Assembly (NCBI GenBank): GCA_005778225.1
Contig: SXPC01000058.1
Coordinates: 1-45,391, forward strand
Reading direction: 5' to 3'
Source: Planctomyces sp.
GTDB lineage: Bacteria > Planctomycetota > Planctomycetia > Planctomycetales > Planctomycetaceae
DNA: 45,391 bases
Within the stretch, counting starts at the first letter, position 1. The number at the start of each line of letters is the position of its first letter. This document shows positions 1 through 8,331 of the stretch, piece after piece. Position numbers and translations under genes: made by a program. The notes beneath the pieces are model-generated. The model was not told where the DNA came from. It did no database searches and saw nothing but the letters and a program-made list of their open reading frames with translations.

Positions 1-457
1 TCACGCGACTGCGGGTCGTCGCCCTGTAGCGACCGCAGATCCTTTGCGGGTGGCAGAACTCCAATGCGATCAAATCGAGACGATGAAGGGAACGCGCACG
101 GATGCGCACTCTCTGGCCCGGAACTTGAGCTTTCATCGACCTGATTTCTCGCGGAAGGTTACGCGTCTGTGGGGAAAATGTCAATTCTCTATCATTTCCA
201 TGGGCCGCATGTTATGCAGCTCCTCCCACTCGCACATTTTCACACCTCCTGATGTGTCAACTGATCGAACGCGATCAGTGGCCTCCCTCTGCCCGCCAAA
301 ACAAGGTCCCCACGTCATTCCTGTGGAGACTCTATTATGAAGACTATCCGGGCAGTTGCAAAAAAATTTCGCGTGCAATTTGGCAGGTCAACAGTCAATT
401 TCAGCCCCTGGCAGGTGATCGCTGGTGCAACACGACGCGGTTACCTATCTGGCTATT
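1..457. other. non-coding or unassigned left edge
   Basis: I see no convincing gene here. The few open frames are under 100 codons, overlap each other on both strands, lack a ribosome binding site and show no recognisable motif. A short hairpin (CTGATC ... GATCAG, about 259-276) is present but has no T-run. The stretch lies downstream of the ferredoxin reductase, so it may hold the 3' region of that transcript or the upstream region of a gene outside the window. Confidence 0.4.
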
Positions 458-1426
458 TTACCAATACTTCTCAAAGTGAATATTCCCTACCCCATGATGC
501 CCATGAGGCAGCGTGAAGCCCTTTTCGACCAGGATCTGTAACATGCCACGTCCCTCTGGCCACTGCCACGGTTCCTCATCCGTTTTCTTCATGATGTTGC
601 TCGGGATGCCAATCATGTCGGGATTCCCACACAGGAAGACATGTGTCTGGGCAGGATCGATCTCAAAGCCAAGCCACTCGGGCAGCTGCGCACTTTCAAA
701 CAGATTCTGCAGATACAGCTTGCCAATATAGCCCGGCGCCTGCGGATCGAGATTCTCCGGCTCCCGCGTCGTCAGCAGGCGATAGCGATAACGGGGATGG
801 AGCGCTTCAAGTTGACGGTGAGCTTCGAGATACCCAGCATCCTTTTTCATGCGGACACAACACAACGAAGTGATCTGCCCGCGATGCCCTTTGGCAAGCA
901 GCTCTGCTGTCATCGCGTTATGAGGCGCTTCGCCAGTCCCAGTCGCCAGAAAAATGACGTTCTGATCCGGCAGCACCGGATCAGCCACGTATTTGCCGGT
1001 GATTTTATGCCCGAAGTGCAGCCTTGATCCCGGCTTCAAGCCAAATAGTCGAGGCGTTAAGCGCAGTCGGTCTTCATCACTGAGTCGGACGAGCGCGATG
1101 TAAAACTCGACATAAGGCAGCGTCGCACAAGGCATGAGCTGGCCGTTTTCGATCAGCGGGCAGGAGATCGAGTAAGCGCGCTGGATGATTTTCAGCTTGT
1201 CCTGCTCGGGCGGAACAAGGCCGTCGATCCGTGGCTCGAACGGAGCAAAGCCAAGCGTCACGTATTGACCGGCATGATACTCCGGGATCCCGTCATCCGG
1301 TCTGACACGGAGGATCATCAGGTCGTCATGCAGATAGCGGACATCCACGACGCTGGCGTTGTAATACTTCTCGATGAAGGCAGTCTGGTCGGTCGTCAAT
1401 TCGGAAGACAACGTCGTCACCGTCAT
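458..1426 (-). CDS. fpr: ferredoxin--NADP(+) reductase
   Basis: This 322-residue flavoprotein should transfer electrons between NADPH and ferredoxin or flavodoxin in the cytoplasm. An N-terminal FAD-binding barrel carries the RAYS motif (residues 83-86). A C-terminal NADP-binding domain carries GTGEAP (163-168) and a CGNPDM stretch. The chain ends in an aromatic residue (EKYW), as in bacterial Fpr enzymes, where the terminal aromatic stacks on the flavin. An open frame extends 22 codons further upstream, but I chose the ATG at 1426 because CAGGAG lies six bases before it and because the extra residues do not look like FNR. The nearest gene upstream on this strand is the FHA protein, about 200 bases away, so co-transcription is uncertain. 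Family membership is clear; the physiological partner is not visible. Confidence 0.88.
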   Translation of the reverse strand: MTVTTLSSELTTDQTAFIEKYYNASVVDVRYLHDDLMILRVRPDDGIPEYHAGQYVTLGFAPFEPRIDGLVPPEQDKLKIIQRAYSISCPLIENGQLMPCATLPYVEFYIALVRLSDEDRLRLTPRLFGLKPGSRLHFGHKITGKYVADPVLPDQNVIFLATGTGEAPHNAMTAELLAKGHRGQITSLCCVRMKKDAGYLEAHRQLEALHPRYRYRLLTTREPENLDPQAPGYIGKLYLQNLFESAQLPEWLGFEIDPAQTHVFLCGNPDMIGIPSNIMKKTDEEPWQWPEGRGMLQILVEKGFTLPHGHHGVGNIHFEKYW

Positions 1427-1632
1427 GATGGGCTCCTGAGCGAGTACTGGACGTCTTGTGTTCCTGCGGGAGAGACAAGACACCATTCTCACGACAGTGC
1501 CTGGAACTCAACCCGTTTCAGAACGCATGGAATTTTACCGATCCATGCGCGACGGGTCGACAGCGACTTCCGGTTTTCAGCCATTTTAAAGCAGGAGCAA
1601 AGATGACAGGCGGTGGGGATAATCTCCTCCGC

Positions 1633-2253
1633 TCAGGCTTTCTTCTGCCAGTACCCGCGAACAATATTCGCCATCCGTGACGCAACAGCATCATCTGGCG
1701 AACTTACGACCGAGGGAACAAGTCGAGTCGCTTCATCGATATCACTCGTCATCGGACGATTGGTCGCGACAACTGGTGCAGGCGCAACAGCGACCTGCTG
1801 GGTGTGGTTGGCGTACTGGGTATCTCCAGCAACTTCGTCACTGGCGATCGCTGATTCGCCCGAATCACTCAGCCAGTCTGCAATTTCATGATCCGAAGCA
1901 GACGGGGATCGGTCCGCGCGAATGTTCCCCGCAGAAGCGCGATGCCCGACGACAGCCGCTTTCTTGGCACCAGCGAGTTCGAAGATCATCGGGCCGATGT
2001 GCAGCGTATCGCCCGGGTTCAGCAGGGTCACGCCGTTGATGACCATCCCGTTCACGAACGTCCCATTACGACTGCTCAGGTCACGTACGAGGACATCCTT
2101 GCCTTGCTTCATGATGACGCAGTGTTCGCGACTGACTTCCTTCGAAGCAATCCGGATCTTGCAGGTTTCGTCTCGTCCAATGTAGACCTCAGGTTCATTG
2201 ATTTGAACCTTATGCCCCTTCAGCTTGCCCGTCGTCACAATAAAAGTTGCCAT
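1633..2253 (-). CDS. small FHA-domain protein
   Basis: This 206-residue protein has a forkhead-associated domain at about residues 1-95, with the phosphothreonine-binding signature intact: GR at 26-27, SREH at 41-44, and SRNGTFVNG at about 61-69. The remainder (about 100-206) is low-complexity, Ala/Asp/Ser-rich and probably disordered. FHA domains bind phosphothreonine peptides, so it is likely a reader of Ser/Thr kinase signalling. An FHA-containing kinase lies about 420 bases upstream on the same strand, beyond tRNA-Met. The ATG at 2253 is preceded by GAGGCGGG, a reasonable ribosome binding site. No signal peptide or membrane segment is seen. The partner kinase is an inference from proximity only. 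Confidence 0.82.
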   Translation of the reverse strand: MATFIVTTGKLKGHKVQINEPEVYIGRDETCKIRIASKEVSREHCVIMKQGKDVLVRDLSSRNGTFVNGMVINGVTLLNPGDTLHIGPMIFELAGAKKAAVVGHRASAGNIRADRSPSASDHEIADWLSDSGESAIASDEVAGDTQYANHTQQVAVAPAPVVATNRPMTSDIDEATRLVPSVVSSPDDAVASRMANIVRGYWQKKA

Positions 2254-2542
2254 GATTCGCCCGCCTCATTCTGGCTTCGTCGATGAAATGGCCCGCCCGG
2301 GAAGAATTCAAAACGCGATCAGAGTCAGCGTTTCAAAACATGTCCAGCGAGGTGGCGATGATGGATGAGTTCGTTCCGTCTCGTCATCCAAATGACGTCC
2401 GATCATGCCTTGCCGAACTTGCTCACTATAGCAGACCGCCTTTGCCACTTCATCACGAATCTGGCGGTTTTCCGACGTTGCGCGGCGTCGGATAGTCGTT
2501 TCAACAGGTATCCAGGATTTGATTCGAATGCCTGATTCTGAG

Positions 2543-2616
2543 TAGGGCCGCCGGGACTCGAACCCGGAACCAACAAATTATGAGTTTGCTGCTCTAACCG
2601 ATTGAGCTACAGCCCC
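2543..2616 (-). tRNA. tRNA-Met (anticodon CAT)
   Basis: The minus strand folds as a cloverleaf. The acceptor is GGGGCTG against CGGCCCT, the D-arm is GCTC...GAGC, the anticodon arm is GCAAA-CTCATAA-TTTGT, and the T-arm is CCGGG-TTCGAGT-CCCGG. The discriminator is A and CCA is not encoded. The acceptor begins with a G-U pair rather than the 1-72 mismatch of initiator tRNA, so it is an elongator Met tRNA. A lysidine-modified tRNA-Ile2, which also carries CAT, cannot be ruled out by eye. Confidence 0.9.
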
Positions 2617-2676
2617 TTTTACGTTCACAGGAATATATCAAAACGACCCGCGAGTGAAAATCAGGTTCGCCAATCT

Positions 2677-4269
2677 TCACGCCTGATCGTCTGCAAACAG
2701 ACGATTGGCTGTCTTCGCCAGTTCGGTGATTTCACGTTGGACATCGACAGGCAGCTGTTTCCACTGTTGGACCAGCTGACGCAGATCTTCCGGGAGATTC
2801 CGCACAAAGTCTTCCGGGTGAGCCGAGGAGGGGACCGTATCGTCAGGACTATGCGAAGGTGCCGCTTGATGCGACAGCGGTCGAGGGACATTCCGCGACG
2901 CTTCGAATCGCTCGCTGGGCGAAGGTGCCGTCGTCTGCAGGACCTGTTGGGCAATCGAGGGGACGATCCTCTCCAGGTGATGCTCGCGATGAACATCCAG
3001 CAGTCGGGCTCGCGCCTGTCGATTTCGCAGTTTCAGCAGATGGGCAAAATCAAACTCGACAGGCTGACGAACGGAAAAGTCAGCCATCGCCGCTGCAAAT
3101 TCTGACAGCGAGGCAAACCTTTTCTCGGGCGATTTCTCCATCGTCCGCTGAATGATCTCCAGCAGTTCTGTCGGGAGGCCGTCCACGAATTGTGTCAGCG
3201 CTGCTGCCTGAAGGGTCCGATGTCCGATGAGCTTGTCCTGATTGTTCTTGGCAGGAAACGGAATGCGTCCACACAGGGCGTAATACAGCGTACAGCCCAG
3301 GCTATAAAGATCCGCGCGACTGTCGACATGATCGCTGTCATGGGACTGCTCTGGCGAAATAAAATCCGCTGTTCCCAGACAGTCTCCCTGCAGCTTTTCC
3401 GCGAGGATTTTCTCGAGCGGATCATCGCCGACGAGGACCAGTCCGAAATCACACAGCTTGACTGTTCCATCCTTCTCAATCAGGACGTTCGCGGGTTTGA
3501 CGTCCCGGTGAATGGGACCTTTCGAGTGAATGTATTCTAACGCCAAGGCTGCCTGGCGGATCACCTCGCAGGCCAGAGGGTAGGGGACTCGTCCATCACG
3601 CTCGACCAGTTCCTGCAGCGTAATCGCTTCGACGAGTTCCATCACGATGTAATCGATGTCCGAGCGATGCTGATAGCCCATCGCCTGGACGAGGTTCTTG
3701 TGTGTTAGCTGCTTGCCGACACGTCCCTCGAAGTGGAACCGGATCTTGAGTTCCTGGTCGTCCAGTCCGCGATGGTCGCCGCGACGCGTCAGGACTTTTA
3801 AGGCAAACTGCTCGCCTGTCTTAAAATTCTCGACCCGGTACAGCCAGCCCATTCCGCCCGTCCCCAGAAGCCCGAGGACGCGGTAATCATCGATGAACAT
3901 TCCTTTTCGAGACGGAGAGATCAGGTCCGTTCGAAACGTGAATTCAAAGCCCGCAATCTGGATGCGATCTCCGTCATGCAGTTTTGCAAAGGCAACCCGC
4001 TGGCCGTTGACCAGAACTCCGGTTTTCGTCCGCAGATCCCAGATGCGAAATTCTTTGTCGTCATACGAAATCACCGCATGAGCGGCGTCGACTTCATGAC
4101 TGACCAGTCGCAAGTGGCATCGTTCTGCTGATCCGATCAGCGTCGTTGATCGCAGAACATTCTTTTCAACGCGTCGATCGCCCCCCTGCCAGCACACAAG
4201 GAATGCGTACCCACGACGCTCCTGGGGAGCGTGGGCGTCGGGAGTCGGAGGTGTTTCGTGCGTGTCCAT
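2677..4269 (-). CDS. FHA-domain Ser/Thr protein kinase
   Basis: This Hanks-type kinase is 530 residues long from the chosen start. An N-terminal FHA-like domain (about 40-110) is degenerate: the usual GR is GS and the S-x-x-H motif is spread as SHEVDAAH. The kinase domain (about 128-395) has GTGGMG, the ATP-binding lysine in FALKVL, HRDVKPANV, DFG and a SPEQ activation segment end, so it should be catalytically active. The last 130 residues are Pro/Ser-rich and end in a short helical segment. No membrane span is seen, so it is probably cytoplasmic. The start is uncertain: the ATG at 4299 adds ten residues, while the ATG at 4269 has a weak AAGAG site. The small FHA protein downstream, past tRNA-Met, could read its phosphorylation products. 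Confidence 0.87.
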   Translation of the reverse strand: MDTHETPPTPDAHAPQERRGYAFLVCWQGGDRRVEKNVLRSTTLIGSAERCHLRLVSHEVDAAHAVISYDDKEFRIWDLRTKTGVLVNGQRVAFAKLHDGDRIQIAGFEFTFRTDLISPSRKGMFIDDYRVLGLLGTGGMGWLYRVENFKTGEQFALKVLTRRGDHRGLDDQELKIRFHFEGRVGKQLTHKNLVQAMGYQHRSDIDYIVMELVEAITLQELVERDGRVPYPLACEVIRQAALALEYIHSKGPIHRDVKPANVLIEKDGTVKLCDFGLVLVGDDPLEKILAEKLQGDCLGTADFISPEQSHDSDHVDSRADLYSLGCTLYYALCGRIPFPAKNNQDKLIGHRTLQAAALTQFVDGLPTELLEIIQRTMEKSPEKRFASLSEFAAAMADFSVRQPVEFDFAHLLKLRNRQARARLLDVHREHHLERIVPSIAQQVLQTTAPSPSERFEASRNVPRPLSHQAAPSHSPDDTVPSSAHPEDFVRNLPEDLRQLVQQWKQLPVDVQREITELAKTANRLFADDQA

Positions 4270-4724
4270 GCCATTACTCTTATGCAACGATCGGACCATG
4301 CTAGCGTCGTCTTTTCGCAGGTGACAGAACTTTTCTTGAAAAACGAACGTGAATCTCCCGTAAATGCCGGATAGGGGCTCAGGACACCGTCACAGCCGTT
4401 TAGCAGCCTCAACTCTTCAATTTGTCCCATTTGCCAACATTGCAAGAACACCAATTGACACAAACGACAAAATTGTAAATGTTACCTCAAGATTTGACGG
4501 ACCGACCTACCACACATCCCCCCTTCGGCGCTCCTCAATGTCCTGCCTTGTGAAGAGTTATAGCCATTCCAACGACTATAAATCCCCCGAATCGCCACGT
4601 CTGGATCACGGATTGCTTCAGACTGACAGTGACTGAGTTCAGCAGACTCGACCTCATTACGGGTCAGTACCTGCCAACTCAGTTTGAGACCAATTCTGTT
4701 TCAACGACGAACAGGAACAAATAA
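4270..4724. other. intergenic region between divergent genes
   Basis: This 455-base gap separates the FHA-kinase (leftward) from the secreted metalloprotease (rightward) and must hold both promoters. I see no convincing -35/-10 pair, repeat family copy or open frame. It is more A/T-rich than its flanks around 4440-4500. Confidence 0.4.
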
Positions 4725-5720
4725 ATGTCATGGACGACACGCGCGACCGCGCACATTCGACAGTTTCCAGTTTCAAAAACACTGCAAACACTCCTCATCC
4801 TGCTGACCGTTGCTTTCACGCCCAATCTGGTCGTCGCAGCAGCTGCCCCGTATCACACGACCAACTTCACCATCTATGCAGAGTCGGCAGAGGTCGCCAA
4901 AGAAGTTGGTGACAAAGCCGAGTACTGGCGCAAAGAGCTGTCTCAGGAATGGCTCGGCAAGGAAATGCAGAACTGGTTCCGACCATGCCCCATCAAGGTC
5001 AAGGTTGGCAGACTCGGTGCGGGCGGCGTCACCACCTTCTCCTTCGACCGCGGCGAAGTCTTCGGCTGGAACATGCAGGTTCAAGGCACACTGGAACGGG
5101 TTCTCGACTCCGTTCTGCCTCACGAAATCACACACACTATTCTTGCCTGCCACTTCCGACGCCCGCTGCCACGCTGGGCCGATGAAGGGGCCTGCACCCT
5201 GATCGAACACGAGTCAGAAAAAAGCCGACAGATCAAACTCCTCGGCGAAGTTCTCGAACAAGGGGACCGCATCCCCCTGCGTCAGCTCTTCTCGATGACC
5301 GAGTATCCCAAAGACATGCACAATGTCATGAAGCTCTACGCTGAGGGGTATTCCGTCTCGGACTACCTCGTCCAACAGGGTGGACCCCGCAAGTTCCTGG
5401 CCTTCATGGAACTGGCTCACCAGGAAAACTGGGACAAGGCCCTCAAGACGCATTACAACATCGACAACGTCGAGTCCCTCGAGAAATACTGGACTAAGTG
5501 GACAGTCGCCGGCAGTCCTCGTCTGAACGATCCAGAGGGCACCATGGTCGCAGAAAACACCCAGACACCCGCTGTGACCGCCAAACCAGAACCGCCCATC
5601 GTCCGTGGGCAAAGCCCGGAACAGTCTGCCCCCGCCGTCGCCGTTCGTACCACCTCAACCGCCAAAGCCAGCCGCCTGGACCTGATGCTGCCAGTCCTCG
5701 TCCGCGAAATCGAGAATTGA
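4725..5720 (+). CDS. secreted gluzincin-type zinc metalloprotease-like protein
   Basis: This 331-residue protein begins with a signal peptide (hydrophobic LLILLTVAFTPNLVVA ending near residue 40, AAA cleavage region). The zinc site is HEITH at 133-137, followed by WADEGAC with the third ligand candidate Glu154, the gluzincin (MA clan, M1-like) pattern. It should be exported and hydrolyse peptides or be anchored as a structural relative of such enzymes. The C-terminal 75 residues are Pro/Thr/Ala-rich and probably unstructured. AGGAA lies about eight bases before the ATG. It is convergent with a caspase-like gene, and a double-hairpin repeat between them could end both transcripts. Substrate is unknown. 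Confidence 0.82.
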   Translation: MSWTTRATAHIRQFPVSKTLQTLLILLTVAFTPNLVVAAAAPYHTTNFTIYAESAEVAKEVGDKAEYWRKELSQEWLGKEMQNWFRPCPIKVKVGRLGAGGVTTFSFDRGEVFGWNMQVQGTLERVLDSVLPHEITHTILACHFRRPLPRWADEGACTLIEHESEKSRQIKLLGEVLEQGDRIPLRQLFSMTEYPKDMHNVMKLYAEGYSVSDYLVQQGGPRKFLAFMELAHQENWDKALKTHYNIDNVESLEKYWTKWTVAGSPRLNDPEGTMVAENTQTPAVTAKPEPPIVRGQSPEQSAPAVAVRTTSTAKASRLDLMLPVLVREIEN

Positions 5721-5734
5721 TATTTGTGTGGAGG

Positions 5735-5822
5735 TGGCTGGGGTCAGGATCGTTAGCTGACCCCAGAATGTGCGTCCAACTGCCAATGAACTGGGGTCAG
5801 CTAGAAAACCTGACCCCAGCCA
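5735..5822. repeat. family A palindromic element (two inverted hairpins)
   Basis: Two arms of about 34 bases are inverted relative to one another. Each arm is itself a hairpin made of CTGGGGTCAG and CTGACCCCAG. The outer ends are TGGCTGGGG and CCCCAGCCA. It fills the space between two convergent genes and may act as a bidirectional terminator. A half element of the same family lies at 33938-33970. Confidence 0.85.
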
Positions 5823-5840
5823 TCCATGCTCATCAGTCCT

Positions 5841-7466
5841 TTAGCGATCAACTGACGTCGTCGACACCACGTTCCCCGGCGTGATAAACTGCGATTCCAG
5901 TTCCACAAGCCGACGAAGCCCGTCGAGTTTCTCTGCTTCCTCCAGCGTCTTCAAATTGGCCGCGAGAGCAACCGACTCCAGCCAGTATTTCAGACGCTCT
6001 AATTTAACGATCTGAAGATCACATGACTCGCTCTCTTTGGCGAGCTTGTCAATGTCCTCCAGTTCCAGCTGCAATTCCAGGTAGCTATCGTGTTCGACGA
6101 TTGCCTTGCGAATCTCGTCACTGTCCTCTGCGAGGATCTTGGAGATTCCCGGGTTCCAGGCATTGGAGACTTCCGGCCAGCGCTTCCTGATCGTGCCCGC
6201 AATATCGCGTTTGATGTTTCCAACTGTCTGACGATGACGACGCAGATTCGCTTCAAACTTCTGCTTCTCGGCTCGCTTGGCTTTGATCGCCTCATCGACA
6301 TCTTTCTCGCGGTCCGTGCCCGTCAGCTGGAACTCCTTGCTGAGTTCTTCAATCACCGTCGTCTCGCATGGTCCAGCCTGAGCCAGCAGGTCCGCGATCG
6401 GCGAGCCTGAGGTCAGAAGTCCATCTTTGCCTTTTGTCTTGGAGACCTGACGCAGATAGATATCAGACGTCCGCACGGGAATATCGATCGTGTCTGCATG
6501 AATGACGGTGTAAGCATGCGCTTCCAGCAGCGATGTTCGGCCATCGTGATCATAGTCTGGCAAAGTGACTGTCTGCCCGGTACGAGATTCCCCGCAGAGC
6601 GCCTCGAAGAAGTACGATGAGTATTCACGATACTCTGCTTCATTCACATTTGGCGTGCACCCGGCCGCGACCCGATCAGGTACTGTTGAAAAGAACCCGC
6701 AACGAGGATGCTTGGCCAACCCATTATTGGGATCGCCCCCCGCGAAGACGAAGTTGCCGAACCCACCGCTGTAGCATTGCACCATGATCGCGACAACCGG
6801 AACATCGATCGACAACTCATCGAGTTTTTGTGTCCACTCAACCACCGACAGGTCATTGTCATTCCACAAGTGCATGATGTTGTTGGCAAACTTTGACGGA
6901 CGAGCACGACCGCCCTCTGCTGAATCGCTACTGCTATTGGCCCCGATCCCGATGTTCGCTTCGACATTCCCGAAGCTCATACGGAAGGTTGACTGACCGT
7001 CGCGTTTGGCTGGCCCCCCGTGACCGGTAAAATAAACGATCAGACGATCCCCCTGATTCAGCTCTGACGAGAGATCTTTCACGGTCTTCTCAATCGTCTC
7101 CGGCACCGCCGATCCGTTCACGGCGGGCAGCGAACTCGAACGGTAACTTTCCCGAATTCCATCCATCGACCCGACGATGTCCGCCAGCAGAAGTCTGGCA
7201 TCATCCGCAGGATAGATGGCTTCATATTGCAGATCGCGTGCAGGATCGCCGCCGTCGGAAAAGAGGATCTTCTGATCGATTCCCTGCAGCTTCATTCGAG
7301 CCAACGCCCGTTGCAGGTAGCGGACATTATTCTCCAGTGAAATCTGATTGCTATTGAGACTTGGTCCGCCTCCAATCGTCAGGAGATGGTCGTCCGCGTG
7401 CGCGGAACTGGAAACAGCCAGAAGAAGACCTGCCAATAGACTCGCGGAAACACGATGCACAGACAT
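5841..7466 (-). CDS. secreted caspase-like (C14 clan CD) peptidase with coiled-coil tail
   Basis: From the ATG at 7466 the protein is 541 residues, with a signal peptide (SASLLAGLLLAVSSSAHA). The caspase-fold dyad is visible: His149 in YFTGHGG and Cys231 in VQCYSGG, each after a hydrophobic strand. The region between is rich in Ser, Asn and Gly. From about residue 375 to the end the sequence is charged and helical (repeated KAKRAEKQKFEANLRRHRQ-type segments), probably a coiled coil. The longer frame to 7544 would bury the signal peptide 26 residues in. Bacterial orthocaspases and metacaspase-like proteins cut after basic residues; this one should act outside the cytoplasm. The peptidase call rests on the dyad and fold pattern; target and trigger are not known. 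Confidence 0.8.
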   Translation of the reverse strand: MSVHRVSASLLAGLLLAVSSSAHADDHLLTIGGGPSLNSNQISLENNVRYLQRALARMKLQGIDQKILFSDGGDPARDLQYEAIYPADDARLLLADIVGSMDGIRESYRSSSLPAVNGSAVPETIEKTVKDLSSELNQGDRLIVYFTGHGGPAKRDGQSTFRMSFGNVEANIGIGANSSSDSAEGGRARPSKFANNIMHLWNDNDLSVVEWTQKLDELSIDVPVVAIMVQCYSGGFGNFVFAGGDPNNGLAKHPRCGFFSTVPDRVAAGCTPNVNEAEYREYSSYFFEALCGESRTGQTVTLPDYDHDGRTSLLEAHAYTVIHADTIDIPVRTSDIYLRQVSKTKGKDGLLTSGSPIADLLAQAGPCETTVIEELSKEFQLTGTDREKDVDEAIKAKRAEKQKFEANLRRHRQTVGNIKRDIAGTIRKRWPEVSNAWNPGISKILAEDSDEIRKAIVEHDSYLELQLELEDIDKLAKESESCDLQIVKLERLKYWLESVALAANLKTLEEAEKLDGLRRLVELESQFITPGNVVSTTSVDR

Positions 7467-7648
7467 AATCAGGCCTACTGTTGAAGATCGAGTGAGTGTG
7501 TTCAGAGTGTGAAGGACGACTGCGCCTGGCGTCCTTCCGGTCATTCAAACAGCGAGACGAACACGTTCACTTTGCAAGAATCTTCACACAATCTTAAAGC
7601 AACTCGCGATCAGTTAGCAAACTGATACTGGAAATGTCGTCGTCCTTT

Positions 7649-8173
7649 TCACATCACGTCGCCAATTTTTACCAGCTTAAATGTCAGTTCGCGGATTCGC
7701 TCCTGGATCTTTTCATCCGCCAGAATCGTCTCCTCGCCATATTCAAAGGCATGGTTGGTCGCATACACAAATCTCGGAATCACCAGGCAGCGAAAATCGA
7801 GCATCAACGAATTCGCGAGGCCCATGACCCCCATGTAACTGTTGTGCCCGCCCGCTGCACACAGAAACCCGACGACCTTATCCCGCCACGCCTGCCCCGT
7901 CAGTTCGATCAGATTCTTCGCCGCCGCATTGACGTCATAATTGTAAATCGGAGCCGCGATCAGAATGCCTTTCGCCCGGACAATCAGATCCCGAATCGGC
8001 AGCACAGCCTCATGGCCATAACAGTCTTCCGCATTGCAAAACGGCAGCGACGTCTCCTTGAGGTCCACAAACACCACCTCGTCCGTCAGCCTCTCCAGCT
8101 CCTCAACTGCCTTCCTCGCCAAAACCCGCGACAGACTCGCTTCCCGTAGCGACGTGCTGATGACCAGATACAT
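7649..8173 (-). CDS. NADPH-dependent FMN reductase (flavodoxin-like fold)
   Basis: This 174-residue protein begins directly with the first strand of a flavodoxin-like fold and a phosphate-binding loop (STSLREASLSRVLA). AAPIYNYDVNAAAKNLIE (about 73-90) matches the family motif that contacts FMN and forms the dimer. It should reduce FMN, quinones or azo-type substrates with NAD(P)H in the cytoplasm. Its length is typical. The family B repeat lies just upstream on this strand and separates it from the TrhO-RluA gene. The physiological substrate cannot be read from the sequence. Confidence 0.85.
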   Translation of the reverse strand: MYLVISTSLREASLSRVLARKAVEELERLTDEVVFVDLKETSLPFCNAEDCYGHEAVLPIRDLIVRAKGILIAAPIYNYDVNAAAKNLIELTGQAWRDKVVGFLCAAGGHNSYMGVMGLANSLMLDFRCLVIPRFVYATNHAFEYGEETILADEKIQERIRELTFKLVKIGDVM

Positions 8174-8202
8174 ACACTTCCAACTTTCTTGGGCCTGAAT
8201 GA

Positions 8203-8331
8203 GTAGGGCCCGCTGTGCGGACCGTCAATGGAGACTCACCATCGGCCCAGCATTCATATTCTTACCGAAGGACAACTCGCACGGTTCTTCATTTATGAAA
8301 GTCGATTAACGGTCCGCACAGCGGACCCTAC
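8203..8331. repeat. family B palindromic element
   Basis: Outer arms of about 27 bases are inverted copies. Each contains the self-complementary word GGTCCGCTGTGCGGACC (or its complement), giving two short hairpins separated by about 75 bases. The right arm ends immediately at the TAA stop of the TrhO-RluA gene (8332-8334, minus strand). A second copy lies at 32168-32262. Confidence 0.88.
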
